Below are positions 36,836 to 45,550 of a stretch of 64,000 bases of DNA, one piece after another; the first letter of the stretch is position 1; the number at the start of each line of letters is the position of its first letter. A program made the position numbers and the translations under genes. Location: positions 310,001 through 374,000 of the forward strand of contig NZ_CP079869.1 of NCBI RefSeq assembly GCF_025263265.1, in the 5' to 3' direction. Source of the stretch: Mycobacterium sp. SMC-4. GTDB lineage: Bacteria > Actinomycetota > Actinomycetes > Mycobacteriales > Mycobacteriaceae. The notes below the pieces were generated by a model. The model did not search any database. It was not told the origin of the DNA and worked only from the letters and a program-made list of their open reading frames with translations.

Positions 36836-38082
36836 GACCCGGTTTCCGGGCCTTGCGCCGGCCGCCGCCGAGCGAATTCGGGTGCGCGCTCGGGCCGGAT
36901 CCCGACGCCGACGAGGTAAGCCGGGATCGTGGCCAACCACGGGAACCTGTCGACCGCCCGGATCAACCGCGTCGGCGGGCCTCCGTCGGTCTCATTGCGC
37001 ACGATCGGACCGAGCAGGCGGGCATCGATCTGGCGTTGCAGACCCTGGGTGAGCGCGGTGGGCACGATGCGGCGGCGCCGCACCGCGGCCAGGTCGCGTG
37101 CGGTGCATCGCCCGCTGCGCAGCGGACCGGCCAGCCGTCGCGCCGCAGCCACGCCGTCCTGGACGGCCAGATTGATTCCGACACCGCCGGCGGGAGTCAT
37201 CGCATGTGCGGCATCGCCGATGCACAGCAGCCCGTCGATATGCCAGCGGCGCAGTCGATTCAGGCGAACATCGAGGGTTTTGACCTCGTCGAGGCTGGTG
37301 ACGGAGCCGACGGAATCGGCGGCCTCGGGGAGCAATTCGCTGACGTCGGCGTGAAAGGCAGCCAGCCCGCGGTCCCGCAGCCGGGTGTCGGCGCCCTTCG
37401 GAATGAGCAGCGCCACTTGTAGATAACCCTCTCGGGGGATCACGATCATCGCTCGGCCCGGGCCGATGCGGGGGAACAGGGTGTAGCTGGTGTCCTCGGG
37501 TCGTCGGGGAAGCCGAAACCACCACACGTCGAAGCCGACCGGCCATTCGCGCACCCGTAGCCCGGCATCGCGGCGGACGACCGACCAGCGGCCGTCGCAG
37601 CCCACGGTCAGATCGGCCCGCAGTTCGCCTGTGCCCTCGGGATTTTGGTAGCGCACGCCGCTGACGGAGCCGCCATCGCGCAGCAATTCGGTGACCTCGG
37701 TGTTCATCTGCAGCGAGAAGTTCGGCTCGGCTTTGCCCGCCTCGGCGAGCAGATTGAGCAGATCCCACTGCGGCACCATCGCGATGTAGGGGTGGGGCTG
37801 ACGCAGCCGGGAGAAATCGACCATCGTCACCGACCGGCCGGCGATGTCGAACGTGGCCTTGTGCAGCTTGCTGTGCGGCACCGCGGCGAACTGTGGCCAC
37901 AGTCCCAACTCGTCGAGCAACCGCAGCGTGGTCGGGTGCACCGTGTCACCCCGAAAATCGCGGAGGAAATCGCCGTGCTTCTCCAGCACGGTCACGTCGA
38001 CTCCCGCGCGGGCCAGCAAAAGCCCGAGTACCATCCCAGCCGGGCCGCCGCCGACGATGACACACGTGGTCTTCGCGTTCAC
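36832..38082 (-). CDS. FAD-dependent monooxygenase, PHBH fold
   Basis: A 416-residue flavoprotein of the para-hydroxybenzoate hydroxylase class: dinucleotide motif VIVGGGPAGMVLGLLLARAGVDVTVLEK near the N-terminus, the middle VGCDGRWSVVR (DG motif) and IGDAAHAMTPAGGVGINLAVQDG (GD motif). Enzymes of this class hydroxylate aromatic or polyketide substrates using NAD(P)H and O2. The substrate is not evident. It diverges from the F420-type reductase gene, 83 bp apart. Confidence 0.9.
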   Translation of the reverse strand: MNAKTTCVIVGGGPAGMVLGLLLARAGVDVTVLEKHGDFLRDFRGDTVHPTTLRLLDELGLWPQFAAVPHSKLHKATFDIAGRSVTMVDFSRLRQPHPYIAMVPQWDLLNLLAEAGKAEPNFSLQMNTEVTELLRDGGSVSGVRYQNPEGTGELRADLTVGCDGRWSVVRRDAGLRVREWPVGFDVWWFRLPRRPEDTSYTLFPRIGPGRAMIVIPREGYLQVALLIPKGADTRLRDRGLAAFHADVSELLPEAADSVGSVTSLDEVKTLDVRLNRLRRWHIDGLLCIGDAAHAMTPAGGVGINLAVQDGVAAARRLAGPLRSGRCTARDLAAVRRRRIVPTALTQGLQRQIDARLLGPIVRNETDGGPPTRLIRAVDRFPWLATIPAYLVGVGIRPERAPEFARRRPAQGPETGS

Positions 38083-38165
38083 CGTGTCAACGCTAGCGGC
38101 GGCACGTGTCGCTGTACATGGACGGCCGGAACGGGTGTGCCCTGGTCCGGAGAGGTAGGGCCACG

Positions 38166-38636
38166 ATGAGTTTCGTCAGCAGTAACGGCACACGCGGTGC
38201 CAAACAGCCCGGTTCCGGACTCCTGCCGCGTCTGGTGAATCGGATCGTCTCCGCGCGCATCCGCAAGGGCGCAAAGCTGCTGGGCAACTCCGACGGACTG
38301 ATCCTGACGACCATCGGCCGCAAAACCGGGGTTCTGCGCAGCACCCCGGTCAACTACTTCCCGGGCCCGCAGGACAGCTGGCTGATCGTGGCGTCGGCGG
38401 CGGGTGCACCGAAGAACCCCTCGTGGTACTACAACATCGCGGCCAGTCCGGACATGGTGCAGGTCGAACTGGCCGGACGTACCATCGCTGTGCACGCCGA
38501 GCAGTTGCGTGGAGCAGAACGCGCCGCCGCGTGGCAGATGATCAGCCAGGCGAACTCACGATTTGCGAAGTACGCCGAGAAGACCGACCGGGAGTTTCCG
38601 ATCATCCGGCTGACCGAGCGGTCGGTGACGTCGTGA
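38166..38636 (+). CDS. F420H2-dependent (DDN-like) reductase
   Basis: A 156-residue member of the deazaflavin-dependent nitroreductase family of the split-barrel fold: LTTIGRKTGVLRSTPVNYFPG, SWLIVASAAGAPKNPSWYYNIAASPDMVQVELAGR. The same segments bind coenzyme F420 in M. tuberculosis Ddn. Natural substrates are probably quinones or other lipophilic acceptors. The ATG at 38166 is preceded by GAGAGGTAGGG; an upstream in-frame ATG at 38106 is less supported. Confidence 0.87.
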   Translation: MSFVSSNGTRGAKQPGSGLLPRLVNRIVSARIRKGAKLLGNSDGLILTTIGRKTGVLRSTPVNYFPGPQDSWLIVASAAGAPKNPSWYYNIAASPDMVQVELAGRTIAVHAEQLRGAERAAAWQMISQANSRFAKYAEKTDREFPIIRLTERSVTS

Positions 38637-38649
38637 CGATCGCGCTACG

Positions 38650-39531
38650 TCAGAACACCCGGATCCAGTCGATCAGCATGTCTGCCGGATAGGTGCCCCC
38701 GGCGGGTTCGCGGCCACCGGAACCGCCGATGGCGATGTTGAACACCGGAGCCATCGTGAAACCCGGATCGTTGAACGGCCAGTCCGGCAGCGAGGTCGAC
38801 AACGCCGTGAAGAACGGTTCCTTGCCCGGCTGGTAGTCCTGCCAGAAGTACATGCCCGACGGCAACCAGGTCATCCGCCAGGTGTGCCAGTTCGAGTCGA
38901 TCGGAAAGTGCTGAGTCGCGAACATCGTGCCGTCTAGTCGGGCGTGCACGGTCGCACCCGACGGCCAGTCGCGGTTGCCGTACCACTCGAAAATGTCGAC
39001 TTCACCGCCGCGCACCGGATCTTCGTTGACCAGCCAGAAAGCCGGCCAGGCACCATCGGTCAGGCAGTTGAGCTTGACGCGCGCCTCCCAGGTGGTCCCG
39101 ACCCCGCCGCGCCAGTTCCCGACGATCTTCGCGCTGGCGTACTTCTCCTGGATGTTCGCGCCCTCCCCGCGGGTGGCGCGGATGACCAGATTGCCGTTCC
39201 CGTCGTGGAACACGTGCTCCTGGTCGGTGACGTAGCGGCCCATGTTGAAGGGCTTGTCCCACTCGACCGGGTTCCGGATGGTCTCCCGTTCCGGAACGAT
39301 GAACCACCGGGCCGGGTCAGGCGGTGTGCCTGCGGGCGCGTTGAACTCGTCGGAGAACAGCAGCCCGGGCGCGGGTTGGGTGGCAGCTGCCGGAAGCCCG
39401 GATTCGTCGGGCCCCGGGGGCGGAGCGTCCCCGATCGCGGGCTGAGCCCCCGCCTTGGCCAGTGGCAGTGCGGCAGCCGCCGCACCGAACCCCAACATCA
39501 TCATTGCGCGGCGTCGATCCATAGGTCGCAT
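38650..39531 (-). CDS. Secreted GH16 beta-1,3-glucanase-like protein (Rv0315-like)
   Basis: A 293-residue glycoside hydrolase family 16 protein. The N-terminus MDRRRAMMMLGFGAAAAALPLA is a Tat-type signal (twin arginine, then hydrophobic). The catalytic signature is GEVDIFEW with nucleophile E177, D179 and acid/base E182; other family segments are GGVGTTWEARVKLN, WPAFWLVN and FNIAIGGSGG. It is the counterpart of M. tuberculosis Rv0315, annotated as a beta-1,3-glucanase precursor. ATG at 39531 or 39522; the latter begins right at the twin-arginine region. Confidence 0.92.
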   Translation of the reverse strand: MRPMDRRRAMMMLGFGAAAAALPLAKAGAQPAIGDAPPPGPDESGLPAAATQPAPGLLFSDEFNAPAGTPPDPARWFIVPERETIRNPVEWDKPFNMGRYVTDQEHVFHDGNGNLVIRATRGEGANIQEKYASAKIVGNWRGGVGTTWEARVKLNCLTDGAWPAFWLVNEDPVRGGEVDIFEWYGNRDWPSGATVHARLDGTMFATQHFPIDSNWHTWRMTWLPSGMYFWQDYQPGKEPFFTALSTSLPDWPFNDPGFTMAPVFNIAIGGSGGREPAGGTYPADMLIDWIRVF

Positions 39532-39602
39532 TCCTGCACCGTAAAGGCAACGGTGCGGATCCGGTGGCCTAACTCGCCGGTTTTGCGAGGACCCGCGCGG
39601 GC

Positions 39603-40727
39603 ATGGGCGTGCGCCGTCTGGGTACCGGTAGCACGATGATCACCGGTGAGCAGTGCCGACGGGCCGGGCAGCGGGTGCGCGACGCCTGGCCCGCGCTGGC
39701 CCAGGCTGCGATCGCCGCCGGTATGGCCCACCTGATCGCGTGGGCGGTGATGGGTCGCGAGGACGCGTTCTTCGCCCCGGTGGCCGCGGTGCTCTGCCTG
39801 TCGGTGGCCACCGGCCGGCGCCTGTTGCGCGCCGTGCAGGTGGTGGTCGGGGTCGCCCTCGGTGTCACGATCGGCGACCTCCTGGTCCGGTTGCTCGGCA
39901 CCGGACCGGCGCAGATCGCGCTGGTGGTGCTCCTTGCCGCCGGGGCGGCGGTGGCGGTGGGGGGCGGCCCGCTGCTGGTGAATCAGGCGGCGGTCGCCGC
40001 GTTGCTGCTGATCCTGTTGGAGCCGCCCGCCGGCCCGGCCCTGTGGCAGCGCCCGGTGGACGCACTGATCGGCGGAGCCACCGCACTGGTGGTGGCCGCG
40101 GTCGGGGCTCGCAACCCCCGCCGATCCCTGGCCCGCGCAACAGGGCCGTTGTTCGGTGATCTGGCGGCGGTGCTGCGCATGGCGGCGGACATGCTGGCAA
40201 GCGGAGATCAGCAGCGGCTCGACGCCGCCCTGGTCTCGGCCCGCGCGCTGGACCGGCGGCTGGAGAATTTCACCGGGGCGCTGGCCGCCGCCGCCGAGGC
40301 GGTCCGGTTGTCCGGGCGCCGCACCGCCCCGGATTGGCTGGACCGTTACCGATCGGCCGCGCATCGCATCGACATGACCGTGCTCGACGGCCGAACCATC
40401 ATCCGGGCCACCGCCAACGCGATCCGGCACGGTCACGCGGTCCCGGCGCCGCTCGTGGAGGCGGTCCGCGACCTGGCTCGCGCCCTGGAGGGGTTACCGG
40501 CCTACCTGGAGGGCAGTGCGGGACCCGACGACGTCCGGATGCTGGCACGCCGCGCGGCGACCACGGCGTCGGGTGTCATCATCCGACCGCATTCGTTGAC
40601 CAGCAGTGTTCTCGTCGGCGCCATCCGTTCCACCGCACTGGACGTGTTGTATGGCTCGGGCCTGGACCAACCGTCGGCGCTGCGTGAACTGGAGGACGCA
40701 GCGGGTCGCGCCTCCGACCTCAGATGA
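39603..40727 (+). CDS. FUSC-family membrane protein
   Basis: A 374-residue protein whose first about 170 residues hold four to six membrane spans (AWPALAQAAIAAGMAHLIAWAVMG, FFAPVAAVLCLSVATGRR, QIALVVLLAAGAAVAVGGG, AAVAALLLILLEPP), matching the FUSC domain of aromatic-acid and fusaric-acid efflux proteins: the sequence EDAFFAPVAAVLCLSVATGRRLLRAVQVVVGVALG is typical. The C-terminal half is soluble and helical. Full exporters are longer, so it may work as an oligomer. Start could also be the ATG at 39636. Confidence 0.82.
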   Translation: MGVRRLGTGSTMITGEQCRRAGQRVRDAWPALAQAAIAAGMAHLIAWAVMGREDAFFAPVAAVLCLSVATGRRLLRAVQVVVGVALGVTIGDLLVRLLGTGPAQIALVVLLAAGAAVAVGGGPLLVNQAAVAALLLILLEPPAGPALWQRPVDALIGGATALVVAAVGARNPRRSLARATGPLFGDLAAVLRMAADMLASGDQQRLDAALVSARALDRRLENFTGALAAAAEAVRLSGRRTAPDWLDRYRSAAHRIDMTVLDGRTIIRATANAIRHGHAVPAPLVEAVRDLARALEGLPAYLEGSAGPDDVRMLARRAATTASGVIIRPHSLTSSVLVGAIRSTALDVLYGSGLDQPSALRELEDAAGRASDLR

Positions 40728-40730
40728 AGG

Positions 40731-41111
40731 TCAACTCGATGCGGGGTATCCGGGCGCGGCGAACAGCGAGTCCTCAGGTCGACGGGAATCCAGGTGCAGA
40801 TGTTGGATGGTCACCGGGCGGTCGGATCGGACGACCAAACCGTAGGGCGTGTCGTAGGGCACGGCTTCCGGGTCGATCAGATCGTTGACCCGGATGCGGC
40901 GCACCCGCTGCCCGGCCACCTCGACCTCGTAAGGACCGACCGGATCCCGTTCGGCGTGGAACACGGTGATGGCCAACTGGGCTGGCGCGCTGTCGGTGTT
41001 GAGGATGCACAGCTCGTCGCGGCTGGTGTATTCGGGCTCCCGGCCGGTGCTCTCCGGGGGGATGCGTCCGGCGGGGAAGACCCACACGGTGGCGCCCAGC
41101 GGGTCGGTCAT
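40731..41111 (-). CDS. ASRT-family (Anabaena sensory rhodopsin transducer-like) protein
   Basis: A 126-residue protein, nearly identical in length to the Anabaena sensory rhodopsin transducer (about 125). Matching segments run through the whole chain: IPPESTGREPEYTSRDELCILNT, ITVFHAERDPVGPYEVEVAGQRVRRIRVNDLIDPEAVPYDTPYG and VTIQHLHLDSRRPEDSLFAAPGY. The family is a beta-sandwich proposed to bind small molecules, possibly sugars; the rhodopsin partner exists only in a few members and no rhodopsin is in this window. ATG overlaps the stop of the lactone oxidase gene (ATGA), so it is the second gene of that operon. Confidence 0.85.
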   Translation of the reverse strand: MTDPLGATVWVFPAGRIPPESTGREPEYTSRDELCILNTDSAPAQLAITVFHAERDPVGPYEVEVAGQRVRRIRVNDLIDPEAVPYDTPYGLVVRSDRPVTIQHLHLDSRRPEDSLFAAPGYPASS

Positions 41112-42334
41112 GCCGCCTCCTCGTCGAGCAGGTGGCGCAGGTGGTCGTTGAGAAATGTCCCGTGCGGGTCGAACCGGCGCCGCGTGTGGCGAAACGCGTC
41201 ATAGTCGGGAAGGGCGCGGCGAAGCTGCTCGGCGCCGGCAGAGTGCTTCTTGCCGAAATGCGGCCGCCCGCCATGTGCGACCAGAATCGGCTCCATGTCG
41301 TCGAAGTACTCCTGGTAGGGCAGCGTGTTGTTCTGCAGCAGCGCGATGGTCATCGAGTCGCGCCCGGAGAACGGACTGAGGTAGCCGTCGTCGGCGGCGA
41401 CGCTGCGGCACAGGACGCGCCAGCCGACGTTCTGGCGGTGCCGCTCTTTGACACGGTCGCGCACCTCGGCGAAGCATTCGCGAAAGGCCGCTATGGGTAG
41501 GGCGTACTCGATCTCGTCGAATTTCATCCCCCGGTCGGCCGGCTGTACGACTCGGCTCCAATCTTGTTGGTCTTTGCGAAGATTGCGGGGGTCGCAGCCG
41601 CCGAGCTGATCGAGCAGGTCCAGCGGCTCCTGGTCGGGTTCGTTGAGCGTCCGCAGCTGAGCCTCCTCGCGGCGCGGATGCCAGTAGAAGTCGAAATTGC
41701 GGTGCTGATCCACCAAGGCGTCGAGATGGTCCAGGCAGTCTTCGATGTGCACACACCATTCGCGACGACGAAGCCGCAACGCCGGCACCACGCGCAGACG
41801 CAGCAGCGTGAAGATGCCCAGCGCGCCCAGCGCGACCCGGCCGGCGCGCAACCCGTCATCGTCGTCGGGTCCGACCTCGCGGACCTCGCCGTCCCCGGTG
41901 ACCAACCGGAAGCCGAGCAGATTGCTGGAGAAATTGCCCAGCCGGATGCCGGTGCCGTGGGTGCCGGTGCCGATCGCTCCCGAGAGGGCCTGGTAGTCCA
42001 CATCGCCGTAGTTCTCCAACGCCAGGCCGTGCTCGTGCAGCGCGTCGCCGACCTCGATGAGGCTGGACCCGCCGTGGATCACCGCCTCCAGCCGGTCCTT
42101 GTCGACCGAGGCCACCCCGCTGAGCCGGTGCAGGTCGACGAGCACGTCGTCGGTCTGCACCAGCGGCATCGAGGAATGGCCCTTTCCGACCGGTCGCACG
42201 ACGCGACCCTGTTGCGCGCAGTCGCGGACAAGTTCGGCGACTTCGTCTTCGCTGCGCGGTTCGGCGATCTGTCCGGGGGTGAACCGCAGGCTCTCCGACC
42301 AGTTCACCCACTCGCGCCGTTCTGGCGTGCCCAT
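41108..42334 (-). CDS. D-arabinono-1,4-lactone oxidase-type FAD enzyme
   Basis: A 408-residue flavoprotein of the aldonolactone oxidase group (VAO/PCMH fold). The N-terminal FAD domain includes RPVGKGHSSMPLV, where H53 is the usual covalent FAD attachment histidine, and GDVDYQALSGAIGTGTHGTG. The C-terminal ALO domain ends ILVAHGGRPHFGKKHSAG and FDPHGTFLNDHL, like the HWGK motif of the family. Such enzymes oxidise sugar lactones (L-gulono-, L-galactono- or D-arabinono-1,4-lactone) or alditols. First gene of a two-gene operon with the ASRT-like protein. Confidence 0.9.
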   Translation of the reverse strand: MGTPERREWVNWSESLRFTPGQIAEPRSEDEVAELVRDCAQQGRVVRPVGKGHSSMPLVQTDDVLVDLHRLSGVASVDKDRLEAVIHGGSSLIEVGDALHEHGLALENYGDVDYQALSGAIGTGTHGTGIRLGNFSSNLLGFRLVTGDGEVREVGPDDDDGLRAGRVALGALGIFTLLRLRVVPALRLRRREWCVHIEDCLDHLDALVDQHRNFDFYWHPRREEAQLRTLNEPDQEPLDLLDQLGGCDPRNLRKDQQDWSRVVQPADRGMKFDEIEYALPIAAFRECFAEVRDRVKERHRQNVGWRVLCRSVAADDGYLSPFSGRDSMTIALLQNNTLPYQEYFDDMEPILVAHGGRPHFGKKHSAGAEQLRRALPDYDAFRHTRRRFDPHGTFLNDHLRHLLDEEAA

Positions 42335-42428
42335 GCGCTACGCGCTCCCTTCGTCTGCACGGGGGATGCCCGGGGCAAGCGCGTTTACACCTCGTTCCGG
42401 CTCCGAGTGGCGCTCGGTAGACGAACGG

Positions 42429-43967
42429 CTATGAGCTGGTGGTGATTTGGTCCTCAGAAGCACTCTGATTCACCTGCGAGCGCAGCCGCACCTTGTTGTA
42501 CACGCTGATCGCGATGACGATCGCCAGCAGCGTGTACAGAGTGATCGTGATGGGTGTGCTGACCAGCGTCAGCGGGTTGTTCTGCGAGTTGTTCATCGCA
42601 GCCCGCAGGGACGACTCGGCCAACGGGCCCAGGATCACCGCGATGAGCACCGGTGCGATCGGCACACCATAGCGGCGCATGCCGAATCCGATGAGGCCCA
42701 GGATGAGCATGAACACCACGTCGATCATGGCGGCACTGGCCGCGTACACGCCGAAGCACGCAAACATGGCGATGCCCGCGTACAGGTACTCCTTGGGGAT
42801 GGTCAGCAACTTGGCCCATAGCGGGGCGAAGGGCAGGTTGAGAATCAGCAGGACGACCATTCCGATGATCAGACTGGCCAGTAGTGCCCATACGAGCTCG
42901 GCGTTACGGCTGAACAGTAGGGGACCCGGCTGGATGCCGTACTGCTGGAACGCGGCCAGGAGCAGCGCCGCAGTGGCCGAGGTTGGTAACCCGAGGGCAA
43001 GCAGCGCCCCCATCGCTGTTCCCGCTGTCGAGTTACCCGCCGCTTCCGGGGCGGCCACGCCACGGATCGCGCCGGTGCCAAACAGCGGCTTGGATCGTCG
43101 CGCGTCCAGGCGTTTCTCCAGGCCGTAGGCCAGGAAGGTTGGGACTTCCGCACCCCCGGCCGGGATGACGCCGAACGGGACCCCGATTCCGGTGCCCCGT
43201 AACCAGGCCGGCAACGCGTCACGGTACTCGGTCAGGGACAGGAACGGCCGCCCAGTCGACGGCGTGAAGCTGCGGTCGTCGGGCCGGCCGATGCGCGACG
43301 CGACGTAGATGACCTCGCCGACGGCCAGCATGGCGACGGTGATCACGACGATGCTCACACCGTCGAAGAGTGCGACGCTGCCGAAGGTGAAGCGCTGAGA
43401 TCCGCTGACCTGGTCGGTGCCGATCATCGCCAGCACCAACCCGATCAGCAGTGCGGCCAGACCTTTGAGCACCGATTCCGACACCACCGCCGACGTCGCG
43501 ATGAACGCGAACAATGCCAGCGCGAAGTACTCGCCCGGACCGAACCTGGTGGCCCAGTCCGCCAGTGCTGGGGCGAAGAAGACGACCAGGATGGTGGCGA
43601 TCATGCCGCCGATGAACGCGCCGATCGCTGAGGTCGCCAGCGCTTGGGCACCCCGACCTCGGCGGGCCATCTTGTGCCCCTCGATCGATCCTGCGATCGC
43701 GGTCGAGTTGCCGGGGGTGTTCATCAGGATGCCCGCGATCGCGTCACCGAACAGTCCGCCGAAGTAGATGCCGGCGAACATCACCAGCGCGGCCAGCGGA
43801 TCCAACGTGAAGGTGACGGGTAGCAGCAACGCCACGGCCATCGCCGATCCGAGCCCAGGCAACACGCCGACAGCGGTCCCGATGAGCGCACCGATGAGGA
43901 CGTAGAGCAGGTTAGTCGGCGTCAGGACGTCGCCGAAACCGCCGATCAGCCCGGTCAACGCGTCCAT
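42429..43967 (-). CDS. tctA: TctA, large membrane subunit of tripartite tricarboxylate transporter
   Basis: A 512-residue polytopic protein with about 11-12 spans. TctA signatures are GTAVGVLPGLGSAMAVALLLPVTF near the N-terminus, YFGGLFGDAIAGILMNTPGNSTAIA and, in the second half, GVAAPEAAGNSTAGTAMGALLALGLPTSATAALLLAAF. It forms the secondary transport channel for carboxylates such as citrate. Start overlaps the tctB stop by one base (TGATG), so tctC-tctB-tctA form one unit. Confidence 0.93.
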   Translation of the reverse strand: MDALTGLIGGFGDVLTPTNLLYVLIGALIGTAVGVLPGLGSAMAVALLLPVTFTLDPLAALVMFAGIYFGGLFGDAIAGILMNTPGNSTAIAGSIEGHKMARRGRGAQALATSAIGAFIGGMIATILVVFFAPALADWATRFGPGEYFALALFAFIATSAVVSESVLKGLAALLIGLVLAMIGTDQVSGSQRFTFGSVALFDGVSIVVITVAMLAVGEVIYVASRIGRPDDRSFTPSTGRPFLSLTEYRDALPAWLRGTGIGVPFGVIPAGGAEVPTFLAYGLEKRLDARRSKPLFGTGAIRGVAAPEAAGNSTAGTAMGALLALGLPTSATAALLLAAFQQYGIQPGPLLFSRNAELVWALLASLIIGMVVLLILNLPFAPLWAKLLTIPKEYLYAGIAMFACFGVYAASAAMIDVVFMLILGLIGFGMRRYGVPIAPVLIAVILGPLAESSLRAAMNNSQNNPLTLVSTPITITLYTLLAIVIAISVYNKVRLRSQVNQSASEDQITTSS

Positions 43968-44479
43968 CAGAAGAGTCCCATCACGCCGGGCGGTAGGTTC
44001 AGGCCGAGCAGACCGCTGAAGACCAGCTGCATGACTGACGAGGCGCCGAGCCCGATCAGCAGGTTCGGCACGTACCGGGTACTGCCCAGACCGACCGTCA
44101 CGCCCCAGAACACGACTGCGCCGGCAATTATCCAGCCCGCCGGCTGCAGCAGCACCGCGAACGCGACCAACGAGCCGATCGTGATACCGGCCGACCGCCA
44201 ATTACTGGAAGCGTCCGGGCCCCCGACCTCGGGATTGCGCAGTATGCTCACGGTCAGCAGTACTGCGATCACGAAGCAACATCCCGCGGTGATCGCGGGA
44301 AAGGCTTTCGGGCCGAAGATCTCCGAGTCGTCGGCGACCTCCATGTCGAAGATTCCCCAGACCAGGAAGATGCCCAGCACGACCAACAGCGCCGGCATGA
44401 CCAGCGCACTCTTGCCAACCCAGAAGTGCTGCGGCGGAGAGTCTTCCACTTCGTCGCTGATGCGATCTTCGGTCGTCAT
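43967..44479 (-). CDS. tctB: TctB, small membrane subunit
   Basis: A 170-residue protein with four membrane spans (ALVMPALLVVLGIFLVWGIF, FPAITAGCCFVIAVLLTVSI, IGSLVAFAVLLQPAGWIIAGAVVFWGV, LIGLGASSVMQLVFSGLLGL). The order of TctC, TctB, TctA and the typical FGPKAFP motif identify it. It overlaps tctC by four bases. Confidence 0.9.
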   Translation of the reverse strand: MTTEDRISDEVEDSPPQHFWVGKSALVMPALLVVLGIFLVWGIFDMEVADDSEIFGPKAFPAITAGCCFVIAVLLTVSILRNPEVGGPDASSNWRSAGITIGSLVAFAVLLQPAGWIIAGAVVFWGVTVGLGSTRYVPNLLIGLGASSVMQLVFSGLLGLNLPPGVMGLF

Positions 44480-45474
44480 ACCAACCCCAGATCCTCCAGT
44501 ATGGTGGCTACTCGTCGCTGTTCGGTCACCAGGAAGGCGCCGAACTCATCGCCGGTGAGGAAGGACTCCTCCCACCGGTTGCGGTCGATCGCGCTCTCCC
44601 ACTGGGAGGTCTGCACCATCTCGGTGACGATCTCGATGAGCTCGGCCTGCCCGGCATCGTCGACACCCGGCGGTGCGACATAGCCCCGCCAGTTGACCAG
44701 ATCGATTTCCGGATAGCCGGCCTCGTCGGCAGTCGGCGCGTCGAGGCCTTCCAGCCGTTCCGGGGCGACCACCATCAGCGCGCGCAACCGGCCGTCGATC
44801 AACAGGTCGCGAAAGTCGTTGTAACCGCTGATACCCACATCGGGCGTCCCGGGTGCAGTGGAGAGCAGGTTGATGGTCAGTTCGCCGCCACCGGCGTACG
44901 CCGAATACGTGAGATCGGCCGGATCGATGCCGCCGGCCAGCGCCAGCTGGGCTGCGACCATGTGGTCGATCCCGCCCGCCGAGCCGCCGCCGATCGGCAT
45001 CGCGGCGGGGTTGGTGCGCCACGCCGCCAGGAAGTCATCGATGTTCTGGAACGGTGAGTTTGCGGGCACTGCAATGACTTCGAAATCCTCGGCCAGGCGA
45101 GCCACCGGCGTCATGTCCGACAGGTCGACCGCGGAGTTGTTGCGCACGATCCCGCCGAGCATGACCGTGCCGGTCACCATCATCGTCGCGGAGTCGCCGA
45201 CTAACCGCGACAACTGGCCGAGGCCGATGGTCCCACCGGCGCCCGGGATGTTGACGACCTGAACGTTGTTGACGATCTGGTCAGCGCGCAGGGCCTGCTG
45301 CGACTCGCGGGCCACCAGATCCCACCCGCCGCCCGCCGCTGCCGGTGCGATCAAAGTCAGTTTGGCGCGCGCATCGGCGCCAGAGCCAGCGCGGTTCGCG
45401 TCGACGGCGGCCGCGACCACCAGAACGCAGACACAGACGATTCCGACCGTCCACCGCACGGCGGACGCGGTCAT
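44476..45474 (-). CDS. tctC: TctC, periplasmic substrate-binding protein
   Basis: A 332-residue Bug/TctC binding protein with an N-terminal signal (VRWTVGIVCVCVLVVAAAVDA; a Cys is within the hydrophobic core, so lipoprotein processing is not clear). Family features are LIAPAAAGGGWDLVARE, NVQVVNIPGAGGTIGLGQLS, IGGGSAGGIDHMVAA and WRGYVAPPGV. It captures a carboxylate (tricarboxylate, or another organic acid) for TctAB. First gene of the operon; no sensor kinase/regulator pair adjoins it. Confidence 0.9.
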   Translation of the reverse strand: MTASAVRWTVGIVCVCVLVVAAAVDANRAGSGADARAKLTLIAPAAAGGGWDLVARESQQALRADQIVNNVQVVNIPGAGGTIGLGQLSRLVGDSATMMVTGTVMLGGIVRNNSAVDLSDMTPVARLAEDFEVIAVPANSPFQNIDDFLAAWRTNPAAMPIGGGSAGGIDHMVAAQLALAGGIDPADLTYSAYAGGGELTINLLSTAPGTPDVGISGYNDFRDLLIDGRLRALMVVAPERLEGLDAPTADEAGYPEIDLVNWRGYVAPPGVDDAGQAELIEIVTEMVQTSQWESAIDRNRWEESFLTGDEFGAFLVTEQRRVATILEDLGLV

Positions 45475-45550
45475 ACTCGGCGACGGATTCAGGAATCGTC
45501 GCGCACGAGAGGGTGCCTCAGGCTCCTTTTGCCCATTTTCGTGGGTGCGG

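Noticed and set aside
40731..41111. Possible light-sensing system
   Set aside because: The transducer homologue is clear but no rhodopsin, retinal-synthesis gene or other photoreceptor is in the window.
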